Source: Paraburkholderia humisilvae (GTDB lineage: Bacteria; Pseudomonadota; Gammaproteobacteria; Burkholderiales; Burkholderiaceae). From it: a stretch of DNA of 64,000 nt. Of this stretch, positions 40,474 to 49,574 are shown piece after piece (within the stretch, counting starts at the first letter, position 1; the number at the start of each line of letters is the position of its first letter). The notes under the pieces were generated by a model. That model searched no databases. It saw only the letters and a list, made by a program, of their open reading frames with translations, and had not been told where the DNA came from. The stretch covers positions 1-64,000 of the forward strand of contig NZ_CADIKH010000034.1 of the NCBI RefSeq assembly GCF_902859855.1, written 5' to 3'. The position numbers and the translations under genes were made by a program.

Positions 40474-41346
40474 CTACTCGTCGCCGAGGAAATGCAGGAT
40501 CGCGAAGTTGAACGCGTCCGGGTCCTGCAGAAATGCGAAGTGGCTCGTATCCGGCAGGATCAGCAACCCCGCGCCGGGGATCGTCGCGGCGATGTACTCG
40601 GTATGGCTACGCTTGATCGCTTCGTCGTGGTCGCCGTCCATCACGAGCACCGGCGCGCGGATTCCGTTCAACTGGGCGTCGGTCCAGTTCGGCTGCGACG
40701 CCCACATATGACTGATCTGATCGACGAACGCATCGTACTGGTTCGGCGTCGGCGACAGCCGCCGGTATTCGTCGCCGGCGCGCTTGATGTACGCGGCGAA
40801 TGTCGGATTCTTTTCGACGCCATCGATCACGCCGTCGGTCTTCGTATTCGCGGCGAACGCGACTACCTTGCCGACGCGGTCCGGATGCCGGATCGCCAGA
40901 TCGAGTCCGATGATCGCGCCGTCGCTCCAGCCGACCACATCGGCCTTCTGCAGATGCAGCCTGTCCATCAGCGCCACCACGTCATCGGCCATCAGGTCGT
41001 AGCCGAACGGGCGATCGTCGCGCGAACTGCGTCCGTGGCCGCGACTATCGACCAGCACCACCTTGTGGTGTTTCATCAGCGCACGGACCTGGTTGCCGAA
41101 GTAGTCCGAATTCGCCAGACCGCCGTGCAGCAGGATGACCGGCGAGCCGCGGCCGATCGTCGCGTAGTGAAGGTGAATGCCGTTGACGTCGGCGCTGCCC
41201 GCCTGCTCTCCCGCAACAGGCGCCGGCGTGGGCGGCAAGGTTTGCCAGCGCGCTTCGCCCTGCGCATGCTGCACGGCGAACGCCGCGCACGCAAACAGAA
41301 AGAGGCGCTGCGCACGCAGCCAGCGCGAATTCGATTTTCCTGACAT
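40474..41346 (-). CDS. exported alpha/beta hydrolase
   Basis: 290 residues. A signal peptide (RLFLFACAAFAVQHAQG) is followed by an alpha/beta-hydrolase domain. The HG oxyanion motif is VILLHGGLANSDYF, RGHGRSSRDDRPFGYDLMADD is the canonical helix following, the nucleophile elbow reads GWSDGA, the acid is in VLVMDGDHDEAI and the histidine in LPDTSHFAFLQDP. It resembles 3-oxoadipate enol-lactonase-like hydrolases, but the export signal argues for a different substrate. Start ATG 41346 with GAGGAG ten bases upstream; an alternative GTG at 41367 has no site. The next gene, on the plus strand, is divergent. Confidence 0.88.
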   Translation of the reverse strand: MSGKSNSRWLRAQRLFLFACAAFAVQHAQGEARWQTLPPTPAPVAGEQAGSADVNGIHLHYATIGRGSPVILLHGGLANSDYFGNQVRALMKHHKVVLVDSRGHGRSSRDDRPFGYDLMADDVVALMDRLHLQKADVVGWSDGAIIGLDLAIRHPDRVGKVVAFAANTKTDGVIDGVEKNPTFAAYIKRAGDEYRRLSPTPNQYDAFVDQISHMWASQPNWTDAQLNGIRAPVLVMDGDHDEAIKRSHTEYIAATIPGAGLLILPDTSHFAFLQDPDAFNFAILHFLGDE

Positions 41347-41437
41347 GGATGCTGTCTCCTCGAGCACATAAGTTCAAAAAGGTCTTGCAGCGCGCAACAC
41401 ATAACAAACGATAGCGACGATTTATTCCTTCCAAAAG

Positions 41438-41466
41438 ACTTCCACTTAAGCGCGGCGTCCTATAAT
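41438..41466 (+). promoter_or_regulatory. predicted sigma70-type promoter with perfect -10
   Basis: A perfect TATAAT at 41461-41466, unusual in this GC-rich sequence, follows a poor -35 match (cttcca or ttccac) with a 15-16 base spacer. It lies 73 bases before the ATG of the acidic protein. The region 41380-41460 is also AT-richer than average. Confidence 0.6.
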
Positions 41467-41538
41467 GCGTGCCGCGTGACGCGCGATGGCCGTGATTCGC
41501 GCGGTTTTTTCACTCCGTTAAAGAGCAAAGAGGCATCG

Positions 41539-42000
41539 ATGGACGGCGAGATTCGCAGTGAACGCGAAGAGCAATTCGAGGCGTTGTGTATCAACGTGGA
41601 CGCGGACGAAGCGCATGAGCAGGAAGCGATCGAATTCTTCGAGGCGCAGTTCGGTGAGGAAGACTTCGACGCCGCGCATTGGCTCGATATCGCGCTGTAC
41701 TACTCGCCGGCGGTCGCGCGCGGCATCATCGACATGGTCACGCCCGATGACAGGTCGCGCAGCAATATCGCGTTCGTGATTGCCGATAGCCTCGATATCT
41801 CGTACGGCGACGACGAGTGCCGGCAATTCGCGGAAACGCTGCAGTTCGCTCTCGCCAACGGCGTGCCGGTCGATCTCGACGTCGTGCTCGACGGCTGTCA
41901 GCACGCGCTCGACGACCTCGACACGTGGGCCGACGACGAAGTCAAAGAACCGCTGCTGCGACTGCGAGAGGAACTGCTGAGGCTGCAGGAAGAGCTTTAA
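41539..42000 (+). CDS. acidic hypothetical protein
   Basis: 153 residues, strongly acidic throughout (for example VDADEAHEQEAIEFFEAQFG) with no signal peptide or membrane segment. The middle (AHWLDIALYYSPAVARGIIDM) and the region around LDVVLDGCQHALDDLDTWAD are predicted helical; the end (LLRLREELLRLQEEL) is a leucine-rich amphipathic helix that could form a coiled coil. I do not recognise a family. ATG 41539 is preceded by AAAGAGG and, further up, by a perfect -10 box, so it is probably well expressed as a single gene. Confidence 0.75.
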   Translation: MDGEIRSEREEQFEALCINVDADEAHEQEAIEFFEAQFGEEDFDAAHWLDIALYYSPAVARGIIDMVTPDDRSRSNIAFVIADSLDISYGDDECRQFAETLQFALANGVPVDLDVVLDGCQHALDDLDTWADDEVKEPLLRLREELLRLQEEL

Positions 42001-42314
42001 CGCACGCGTGCCATACAGGCGCGTCAGACCGTTTGGATGACGCATCTTATTGACTTCAAATTCCTTTCATCGTTCCTTTCATTACCCCTTTCATTATTCC
42101 CGTGTAATCGCGGGCTTGCTTTTTTTCTGACTTATTTTCATCCGCATCGCTGTAGTTGAGCGCCGCACGCGGTTTGGCGAGCGGATTCACCGAAAAATCG
42201 AAGTAATTTAAACGTCGGCCAAATATCACGCCGCATTCATTCAACGTACCTATCGTCAACTCCCGGACAGAAGCCCGTAACCGTTCCTTAACCCAGTCCT
42301 GGGAGCCAATCGAC
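42001..42314. other. spacer with three 12-bp repeats
   Basis: About 310 bases between two plus-strand genes. Three copies of cctttcat occur exactly every 12 bases (42063, 42075, 42087). The minus strand has an open frame here that ends in repeated MKG units but lacks a convincing start. The rest is AT-richer than average and may hold the promoter of the next gene. Confidence 0.5.
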
Positions 42315-43274
42315 ATGGCACGTTTCCACCCCCCTGCATCTTTCCGTCTCAAGACCCTCGTCGCGGCCGCGCTGTTCGGCCTCGCATCGCTCGGCGCGCA
42401 AGCGCAGACAGCGGTAGCCGCATCGCAGATTCCCAACCCGACCACCGAGATCACGCAAAGCGGCTACTCGCCGGTTTATCTGGGCGTCGATACCGAAACG
42501 GCCACCGTGCCGTCAAATCCGGCGACCGCCGGCGGCGCGCCGACCATCAGCCGCGCGTACGTGATGAGGATCGACCTGTTCGCCCCCGGCATCTCGCTGG
42601 AGACGACGCAACACAGCGGCCCGCTGAACACGACGGCCGAAACGATCTCGCAGTTTGCCGCGCGCACCGGCGTACGCGCCGCGATCAACGGCAACTTCTT
42701 CGCGCCTTGCTGCAACCCGCAACCAGAACCCAAAACGGTGATCGGCCTGCTGGTGTCGAACGGCAACGTGGTCAGCCCGCTGACGAACGATCCGACGCAA
42801 AGCGAAGCCGTGCTGGCAGTGACACGACAGAATCGCGCGTTTATCGCCGAGGCGCCGGACATTTCGCAGCCGGAACTGAGGCTGATTCAAACCGCGGTGG
42901 CCGGCTCAGCGATCCTGCTGAAAAACGGCCAGGACGTGAGCGCGCAAAGCCCGAACGAAGGCGACCCGCTGAACCCGAACCCGCGCACGGTGGTCGGCTT
43001 GTCGGAGGGCGGACGCTTCCTCTACATGGTCGTGATCGATGGCCGTCTGCCGGGCTACTCGACCGGCACGACCAATGAGCAGTCCGCACAGCTGATGAAG
43101 GCGATCGGCGCGACCGACGCGATCAACCTCGACGGCGGCGGCTCGACCGAGATGGTGCGCGCTGACCAGATCGGCAAGCCGTTTATTGTCGATACGCCGA
43201 GCGGCGGCGCCGAGCGGTTCGATGCGGTCGGCTTCGGCGTGCACGCGTTGCCGCTGCCGCGGCTGCCGTTCTGA
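42315..43274 (+). CDS. exported phosphodiester glycosidase family protein (NAGPA domain)
   Basis: 319 residues. A Sec signal peptide (FRLKTLVAAALFGLASLGAQAQ) leads to a single domain of the phosphodiester glycosidase family, named after the mammalian mannose-6-phosphate uncovering enzyme. Key strings are GVRAAINGNFFAPCC, RTVVGLSEGGRFLYMVVIDG and the active-site region ATDAINLDGGGSTEMV. Bacterial members are secreted or periplasmic; the natural substrate is not known. Start ATG 42315 with GGGAG nine bases upstream. The gene stands alone and is convergent with an AraC regulator. Confidence 0.88.
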   Translation: MARFHPPASFRLKTLVAAALFGLASLGAQAQTAVAASQIPNPTTEITQSGYSPVYLGVDTETATVPSNPATAGGAPTISRAYVMRIDLFAPGISLETTQHSGPLNTTAETISQFAARTGVRAAINGNFFAPCCNPQPEPKTVIGLLVSNGNVVSPLTNDPTQSEAVLAVTRQNRAFIAEAPDISQPELRLIQTAVAGSAILLKNGQDVSAQSPNEGDPLNPNPRTVVGLSEGGRFLYMVVIDGRLPGYSTGTTNEQSAQLMKAIGATDAINLDGGGSTEMVRADQIGKPFIVDTPSGGAERFDAVGFGVHALPLPRLPF

Positions 43275-43531
43275 GCGTTGCATTGATCTGGACCGTCTGA
43301 CCTCCTGATGTCCGAAGGCTGACGGCAATCGGCGACCGGGCGAAGCGCGGCGCGTTGCATCGCGTACCCGTGCTGCCGCCCGGCTGCACGGACCGGCGAC
43401 GAAGATGTCACGCCGGTCCGCCATCGCCCGCGCGGGCGCACGTCCGCACGTGCACTTCGTTGCAGCGGCAACCTTCGACCCCACGCAGGCCGGCGTCACG
43501 CTTGCGGCGCCGCTTGAGCGCGTCAACGCGC

Positions 43532-44503
43532 CTAGATGTGCGTGCCGGCCGCGCCGAACCAGGTGGCGGCTTCACAGCCGTCAGCGGCCAGCGCCTCACG
43601 TGGCGAGACGCCGTAGCGTTCCCTGAACGCGCGACTGAAGTGCGAAGCCGTCGAAAATCCACAGCGATACGCGATATCGCTGATCTGCACGCGGCCCTTG
43701 TCGTTACGCTTGAGGATATCCGCGGCGAGCACGAGACGGCTCTCCCACACGTAGCGCATCACCGATTCCCCTTCGGCCCTGAATAGCCGGCTCAGATGCG
43801 TGTCCGACACGCAAACCGCCGACGCGATCAGCGAAACCGTCAGATCCGGACTGCGCAGATTTTGCGCGATAAAGCGCTTCGCGCGGAACAACGTCGCATC
43901 GCCGCTGCGCGCGCGCATCAGTGCGGCCGGATCGTCGATCAACAGGTCGATCAGATCGAGCAATTGATCGCCCTGGCGGCACCGCATGTTCGCGCTGGTC
44001 GCGCCGCGCTGCGCGGCGATCGATGCCACGAGGTCGCCAATCGCGCGCGCATCGGCGGTCGACATATCCGGCGTGATGAAATTGCGCAGATCGTGCCGTA
44101 AGCCCCGCTCTTTTAGCGCGCTTGCCGGAAACCGCAACGCGATCAGACCGGTCGGTTCATCGAAAGACTGGCGGTAGGGTCGGCTGGATTCCACCAGCAC
44201 GATCTCGCCGGGCCCAATGCGGCGCGCCTGTCTGCCCTGTTCGATATGCATCGCCCCCTGCGTGACAAGCTTCAGATAGAGCCAGGTGTCACCGCGATCG
44301 GCAAGCGGGGCCAACGACAGGTGCGCAAAACGCCCGTCCAGTATGTCGAGCCGGCCGAGATTCCACGCATCCACGCTGCCGCCCGCCGGCGCGCCCGGAC
44401 TGAACTCACAGTTCAACCGGAACGCGCTCGCGCTTCCGTGGCGCCAGATGTCCTTGCTGTCCGATTCGTCGGTCAGCACGAGGCGAATAGGATCGTTCAG
44501 CAT
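43532..44503 (-). CDS. AraC-family transcription regulator
   Basis: 323 residues. The N-terminal 200 residues form a cupin-like AraC-binding domain of the FeaR/AraC_binding_2 type (KLVTQGAMHIEQGRQARRIGPGE is the barrel core). The C-terminal domain (about 215-315) has two helix-turn-helix units: TVSLIASAVCVSDTHLSRLF and QISDIAYRCGFSTASHFSRA, ending with RERYGVSPREAL. Target genes are not obvious: the neighbours are a convergent glycosidase and a livK-type gene about 800 bases behind its start. Start ATG 44503. Confidence 0.88.
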   Translation of the reverse strand: MLNDPIRLVLTDESDSKDIWRHGSASAFRLNCEFSPGAPAGGSVDAWNLGRLDILDGRFAHLSLAPLADRGDTWLYLKLVTQGAMHIEQGRQARRIGPGEIVLVESSRPYRQSFDEPTGLIALRFPASALKERGLRHDLRNFITPDMSTADARAIGDLVASIAAQRGATSANMRCRQGDQLLDLIDLLIDDPAALMRARSGDATLFRAKRFIAQNLRSPDLTVSLIASAVCVSDTHLSRLFRAEGESVMRYVWESRLVLAADILKRNDKGRVQISDIAYRCGFSTASHFSRAFRERYGVSPREALAADGCEAATWFGAAGTHI

Positions 44504-45312
44504 GTCGTAATAATGTTGTCGATAAAAATACGGCCTGAAAGCCGTGCGTACTCGCCGCCATTACCAGAGAACAGGCTCCGTGGACGCTTATTCCACCGCA
44601 CCCTGGCCTTACGCGCCAGACAGCGCGGTAGCGCGCGATCCCACAACAAACGCGTGTTCCAATCAAACTGCGTGTTGCTTCCGGAATACCTCCGCGTGCC
44701 GCTTCCGGGGCGGGTCAGACTCGCTGGCTCAACCGCCTGTTGAGCAGCATTGAGCATCCCTACGTTTTGCTTCGACGAGCGAACATGCAACCCTTTCAAA
44801 CGCATTTCCGGAGCCGGGAATCCCATTGCGCGGCCGGTTGGGCGGCCCGGCCCGTGGTCGTCGCGCGTGACCTCGTCATGGACAGGTCGACCCGCGAGCC
44901 GATCGACGCGTTTGTCCGGTTACGCGGCCAGCCATCGCCCGCTTTCCTTCGTTTTCTCCGGTTACTCGCTGCCCGCTTCAAAGCCCGGCGGCTGTGCCGA
45001 AATCCGCACCGCGCATGCAGCGATCTGCCAAGACGGCCGCAAATTGGCTTTCTATATTCGCGCCAGGTAGAGCACGGACGCTCGCGACCGGCCGCACATA
45101 CGGTTCGTGTTTTCCTGCATTGCGGGCCGTTTCGCGTCATCCGTAATCTCGTGCATCTCCACCGTGCGAGGAGGTCCCTTCAGCTAGCCACTACCGCGCC
45201 ACGAGGCGCCCCGTTGCATCGCGCAATCCGGCCAGCCGCGCCGCAGCGCGTTCGCGTGATACCGCGCGCGCCAGCCTTCCCGTTCATCCCTGTGCCGACA
45301 TAAGGAAAGACC
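44504..45312. other. long divergent intergenic region
   Basis: About 810 bases between the AraC regulator and the binding-protein gene. A 187-codon frame (44740-45303) and others here are Arg/Pro-rich, lack ribosome sites and look non-coding. Composition is normal apart from an AT-richer patch at 44505-44545 next to the regulator start. I see no repeats, tRNA or clear riboswitch structure. Confidence 0.5.
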
Positions 45313-46464
45313 ATGAGCTTGTGCAAAACACTCAAACCCTTTGCGCTGTTGCTGGGAGCCGTGTTCGCGATCGCTCCACCCGCTGCGTTTGCTGACGATC
45401 TGACGGTAAAAATCGGTTTTGCCGCACCGCTCACCGGCGCCAACGCGGGCTACGGCAAAGATCTGCAAAACGGCGTGCGGCTTGCGATTGACGAGGCGAA
45501 CGCGCAAAAGATCAAGATCGGCAACCAGGTTGCGCATTTCGTGCTCGTCTCCGAAGACGATCAGGCGGACCCGCGGGTCGGCGTGCAGGCCGCGCAAAAG
45601 CTGGCCGACGCAAACGTCGCGGTGGTGGTTGGCCATTTCAACTCGGGCACGACGATCCCCGCATCTCAGGTGTACGAATCGGCAGGCATTCCGATGATCG
45701 ACCCGGCGGCAACCAACCCGATCATCACCAACCGTGGCTTCGCGAACACCTTTATGGTGATCTCGACCGATGCGCAGAATGCGGGCAACGCGGGCACTTA
45801 CGCGGTGCAGGTGACGAAAGCGAAGCGCATCGCGATCATCGACGATCGCACTGCATTCGGCCAAGGCGAAGCCGACGAGTTTGAAAAGGCGGTGAAGGCC
45901 GCGGGCGGCAATATCGTTACGCGCGAGTACACGGACAATCACGCAGTCGACTTCAGTACACAACTCACCAAGATCAAGGCGACCAACGCGGATCTGGTTT
46001 TCTTCGGCGGCCTCGACACCCAGGCCGCAGCAATCGCGAAGAAGATGAAGCAGCTCGGTATGAACGCACAGTTGCTCGGCGGCGGTGGCGTTGAGGACCC
46101 CGAGTTCATCAAGCTCGCCGGCGAAACGGCGGAAGGCGCGATGGCGTGGGAGTATGGCCGGCCGCTCGCGCAGTTGCCGGAGGGCAAGGAGTTCGCGCAG
46201 AAGTTCAAGGCGAAGTTCGGCGAGGACATCCTGTCGTACGCGCCGTTCGGCTACGACGCGACGTGGGCCGCGATCAAGGCGATGCAGGCGGCTGGGTCCG
46301 CGAACCCGTCCGCGTATAGGGCGAAGCTCAAAAGCATTAACTTCGAAGGCGTGACCGGCACGATTTCATTCGACAGCACCGGTGCATTGAAGAGCGGCGC
46401 ATCGACGCTCTATCAGGTGAAGAACGGCGAATGGTATCCGGTGGTCACGAAGACCGGGACATAG
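45313..46464 (+). CDS. branched-chain amino-acid ABC transporter binding protein (LivK/LivJ type)
   Basis: 383 residues. A signal peptide (FALLLGAVFAIAPPAAFA) is followed by a type I periplasmic binding fold: VKIGFAAPLTGANAGYGKDLQNG, VVVGHFNSGTTIPASQVYE, SAGIPMIDPAATNP, and IAIIDDRTAFGQGEADEF. The family binds leucine, isoleucine or valine, and some members bind other amino acids. No permease or ATPase genes are adjacent, so it must work with a transporter encoded elsewhere. Start ATG 45313 with AAGGAAAG upstream. It is convergent with the DUF3857 gene. Confidence 0.93.
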   Translation: MSLCKTLKPFALLLGAVFAIAPPAAFADDLTVKIGFAAPLTGANAGYGKDLQNGVRLAIDEANAQKIKIGNQVAHFVLVSEDDQADPRVGVQAAQKLADANVAVVVGHFNSGTTIPASQVYESAGIPMIDPAATNPIITNRGFANTFMVISTDAQNAGNAGTYAVQVTKAKRIAIIDDRTAFGQGEADEFEKAVKAAGGNIVTREYTDNHAVDFSTQLTKIKATNADLVFFGGLDTQAAAIAKKMKQLGMNAQLLGGGGVEDPEFIKLAGETAEGAMAWEYGRPLAQLPEGKEFAQKFKAKFGEDILSYAPFGYDATWAAIKAMQAAGSANPSAYRAKLKSINFEGVTGTISFDSTGALKSGASTLYQVKNGEWYPVVTKTGT

Positions 46465-46534
46465 GTCGTTTGGACGGGCGCGCGGCGACGGCCCTCGCAG
46501 GCTGAAGCCGCGCTGCCTCGTCTTACTGCAAGCC

Positions 46535-48532
46535 TTACAACGAGTCTGACTGCATTGCGCCGCGTGCCGGCTGCGTTTGCGCACCGGCGCGCACCACGAT
46601 TTGCGACAGCGCATCGCGTTCAATCCTGACAAGCGATGCGCGCGCCGCGGCGAATTCCTCCGGGCTGCACATCTGATGACCGAAGCGTGTGGTGAGCCGC
46701 CGCGTGATCTGCACAATTCGCGTATCGCGGTCGAACACATAGCGCGAGGTGAAATCGACGAACCGTTCATGCACCTGCGCATCCTGCGGCAGGTCGGTCA
46801 CGCGCACCGTATCGGGCAGCGTGATTTGCGAAGTTTCGTCGAAGTCCCCGTCGAGGCACGCCCACGGCTGCGTGCGCCGCGGCTCCGCAAGCCATGCCTG
46901 CACCTGGGTCGCGATGCCGCCCGAGAAGCTCGTCAACGCGGGCAACGCGGTCGTGCCGTCGGGCCATGTGACGTGTTCGAGCGTGCCATGCATCGTCGTC
47001 GCGAACGGGCCGGTGGTGGTGGTCAGTTCGCCCGGCTGCATCTGCGCCATTCCGGAGAGGCCCGTCTGCCGTAGCCGCTCGGCGGCAATCTGTTGCCAGC
47101 GCTGCCGCGTCGCGCGGCGAAAAACATTCCGCTCGAGTTCGGCCGGCGCACCGATATCTTCGACGCGATAGCTGAAACGGCCCATCCCGCTATCGTCCAC
47201 GTCGATCTGCAGCCGCGCATTGCGCGCGCGTTGCTGCGTAGCGGGTGTGCGCGACAGCACACCTTCGTCGACCAGCAGCACCGACCGGTTCATTACGCCT
47301 GCCGGCAAATAGCCAAAGCCGGTCCCGCCGGCGGTCGTATCCGCGAATAGCGACAGCGACGGAATCCATGTAATCGCATGGTTGATCGCGCTAGCGCCAT
47401 AGCCCGGCACATCGGGTAGCGTATAGACCGGGCCGAGGTTCAGCAGGACCGGCTCGCTGTCGATGCCGACCGCCGCGAGCAGCGCGCCGAATAGCGCGAC
47501 GTGGTCCTTGCAATCGCCGTAACGGTTGCGCAGCACATCCACCGCCTTGTGCGGCACCGCGGCGGTCTCGCCGAGGAAGAGCGCGACATAGCGGATATTG
47601 AAGCGCATCCAGTCATACAGAATCCGCGCCTTTTCGCGTGGGTCGTTGGTCTGCGCGGTCAATTGCTGCGCAAGCCGTACGATCGTCGCGTCATCGGTCG
47701 TCGGGTCGGCGGCCGCGTCGCGGTAACGCGCGGCGAACGCGGCGTAGTCCGGCGTGGTGGTCACCATCAGCCGGTCGCCCCATGTCGCATAGCCGACCGC
47801 ACCGGACTCGACCGGTGCATACGAGCCGTGCTGATAGTCGAACGTGTAGCGCGTGCGGCCGTTTTCGGTCACCGGCGGCTCGGCGACGTAGCCGCGTGCA
47901 TCTGTATAAAGCGGCAGGTCCGCGGGCAGGTCGAAGATCAGCTTCTGCATCTCGATCGGACCGCGCGTGGGTTCGACGAAATACGCGAACGTGCCCGCCT
48001 GCAACGGTATCGTGCGGATCTTGCGAAACGCCAGATGCACGCGCGAGCCCGGTTCGACGCCCGGGAAAATCACTGTCCGCAACACGCCGTCCTGGAAGGT
48101 CGGCGCCCCGGCGGAGCGGGGTTCCTGTACGTCGCGAATACCGTCAGGGCCAACCGGATGCGCGACGCCGTCACGATCGATCGTCTCCGCGACGAGCAGT
48201 TGCACCTGCTCGATGTCCTTGTTGAACCATACGTAGCGTTGCGCGATATCGTCGACGCCGCTCGTCGTGTTGGCGCGCAACACCGTGTCGTCGCGCTCCT
48301 CGACCGAACCATCCTGCTGCACGATAAACAGATGCACGTCGCGTTCGACCGTCGAAGGCGGCACGTCGCCGGGCATTGCCGCATCGTCGGCCGATGCGCT
48401 TGGCGCACCGCACACGCCGACTAGCAGTGGCAGCACGGCGATCGCAAGCCTGCCGGGCACGCGCCGGCTCAACACACGCCAACCCGGCGCGGGTCCGCCG
48501 GGCGCGCGCGCGTGTGGTGCGCCGCGGCTCAT
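46535..48532 (-). CDS. DUF3857 / transglutaminase-like protein
   Basis: About 665 residues with an N-terminal hydrophobic segment (LAIAVLPLLVGVCGAPSASA) that is probably a signal peptide, so it should act in the periplasm. Residues about 60-240 correspond to DUF3857. The transglutaminase-like core follows, with the cysteine in RYGDCKDHVALFGALLA at about residue 340 and histidine and aspartate candidates in NHAITWIPSLSLFADTTAG. The remainder is beta-rich. The biological role is unknown. ATG 48532 overlaps the stop of the upstream AraC gene as ATGA; the open frame to 48802 runs through that gene. Confidence 0.88.
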   Translation of the reverse strand: MSRGAPHARAPGGPAPGWRVLSRRVPGRLAIAVLPLLVGVCGAPSASADDAAMPGDVPPSTVERDVHLFIVQQDGSVEERDDTVLRANTTSGVDDIAQRYVWFNKDIEQVQLLVAETIDRDGVAHPVGPDGIRDVQEPRSAGAPTFQDGVLRTVIFPGVEPGSRVHLAFRKIRTIPLQAGTFAYFVEPTRGPIEMQKLIFDLPADLPLYTDARGYVAEPPVTENGRTRYTFDYQHGSYAPVESGAVGYATWGDRLMVTTTPDYAAFAARYRDAAADPTTDDATIVRLAQQLTAQTNDPREKARILYDWMRFNIRYVALFLGETAAVPHKAVDVLRNRYGDCKDHVALFGALLAAVGIDSEPVLLNLGPVYTLPDVPGYGASAINHAITWIPSLSLFADTTAGGTGFGYLPAGVMNRSVLLVDEGVLSRTPATQQRARNARLQIDVDDSGMGRFSYRVEDIGAPAELERNVFRRATRQRWQQIAAERLRQTGLSGMAQMQPGELTTTTGPFATTMHGTLEHVTWPDGTTALPALTSFSGGIATQVQAWLAEPRRTQPWACLDGDFDETSQITLPDTVRVTDLPQDAQVHERFVDFTSRYVFDRDTRIVQITRRLTTRFGHQMCSPEEFAAARASLVRIERDALSQIVVRAGAQTQPARGAMQSDSL

Positions 48533-49461
48533 CCGCGCTGCGCGCCGGCCGGCGTCCGTGCATGCCGCGCGCGCCAGATGCGCGGGCTCATAGCGAATTC
48601 CGCGCGAAACGCGTGATTGAAATTCGACAGATCGTTGAAGCCGCAACCGAATGCAATATTGACGATAGTCTCGCGTGTGCCGTCGTAATCGGCCAGTTGC
48701 AGTGCCGCGTGCCGCAGACGCGCGCGCAGCACGTATTGATAGGGCGTGACACCGGCTACGCGCTCGAAGGTACGCAGGAAATGGAAATCGCTGAGGCCGC
48801 ACGCTTGCGCGAGCGTATGCAATGTGTGCGGCGCCTCCGGCGCGCGCTCGATGAGGCGCACCGCTTGCGCCACACGTGACCAGGCCGCGGTGCCGGGCGT
48901 GCCTTCACGTTGATGCGCGCGCGGGTTTTCACCCGCCGCTCGCAGCGCCGCGACGGCCAGTTCGACAGCCAGTTCATCCCACGCCAGCGACACGCCCGCC
49001 GCGAGCCCCGCGCACGCATCGGCAATGAGCGGCGACAACGCGCGCAAAGGGGCAATGCTCGCGCGCGCGAAACGCGGCGTGCCGCGTGTTACACCGGCAT
49101 CGGCCGCAAGCGATTCGAAATATTCAGGCTGGTAGTGAAACGACACGCACCGGTCGCCGGCGCCATGACGATGTCCGCATTCGAAACAGGCGCCGTCGTT
49201 GCCTAGCAGCAACGCACCGGGCGTGAGCAGCGTGCTCCCGGCCGCGCCGCGATACGCGAAAGAACCGGCCACCACGGCGGCGATACAGACATCGTCGTGC
49301 CGTTCGCCAAACGCAGGATCGTGCGGGCCGAACGTGCACAGCATGTCCATCACCGACCAGCCGTCGCCCGCCGCCAGCGGTCGCGCCGCGAGCGCGCCGT
49401 GTGCGCCAGCGGCATGGCGCTCACGCAGTGCATCATCCAGTTGCGCGGCAATTTTCCCCAA
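48529..49461 (-). CDS. AraC-family regulator with cupin domain
   Basis: About 310 residues. The N-terminal half is a cupin-type sensor (VAGSFAYRGAAGSTLLTPGA, LLGNDGACFECGHRHG). The C-terminal domain has two helix-turn-helix units: TLHTLAQACGLSDFHFLRTF and VNIAFGCGFNDLSNFNHAF, then EFAMSPRIWRA. Translation may start at TTG 49461 because GAGGGG is eight bases upstream; an earlier TTG at 49476 is possible but lacks a site, and no suitable ATG exists. Its stop overlaps the DUF3857 gene start by four bases, suggesting translational coupling with it. Confidence 0.82.
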   Translation of the reverse strand: MGKIAAQLDDALRERHAAGAHGALAARPLAAGDGWSVMDMLCTFGPHDPAFGERHDDVCIAAVVAGSFAYRGAAGSTLLTPGALLLGNDGACFECGHRHGAGDRCVSFHYQPEYFESLAADAGVTRGTPRFARASIAPLRALSPLIADACAGLAAGVSLAWDELAVELAVAALRAAGENPRAHQREGTPGTAAWSRVAQAVRLIERAPEAPHTLHTLAQACGLSDFHFLRTFERVAGVTPYQYVLRARLRHAALQLADYDGTRETIVNIAFGCGFNDLSNFNHAFRAEFAMSPRIWRARHARTPAGAQRG

Positions 49462-49574
49462 GATGTCACCCCTCAAACGCCGTATCGTTGTTGTAACACA
49501 TCGGCGCGGCGCGTGAGTGCCGGCCGCCCCACCCCTCGCATCGAGTCTTTTTCAACCCGACGGAGCATGGGCAA

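Noticed and set aside
44740..45303. 187-codon frame upstream of the LivK-type gene
   Set aside because: Arg/Pro-rich, no ribosome site, no fold; looks like non-coding GC-rich sequence.
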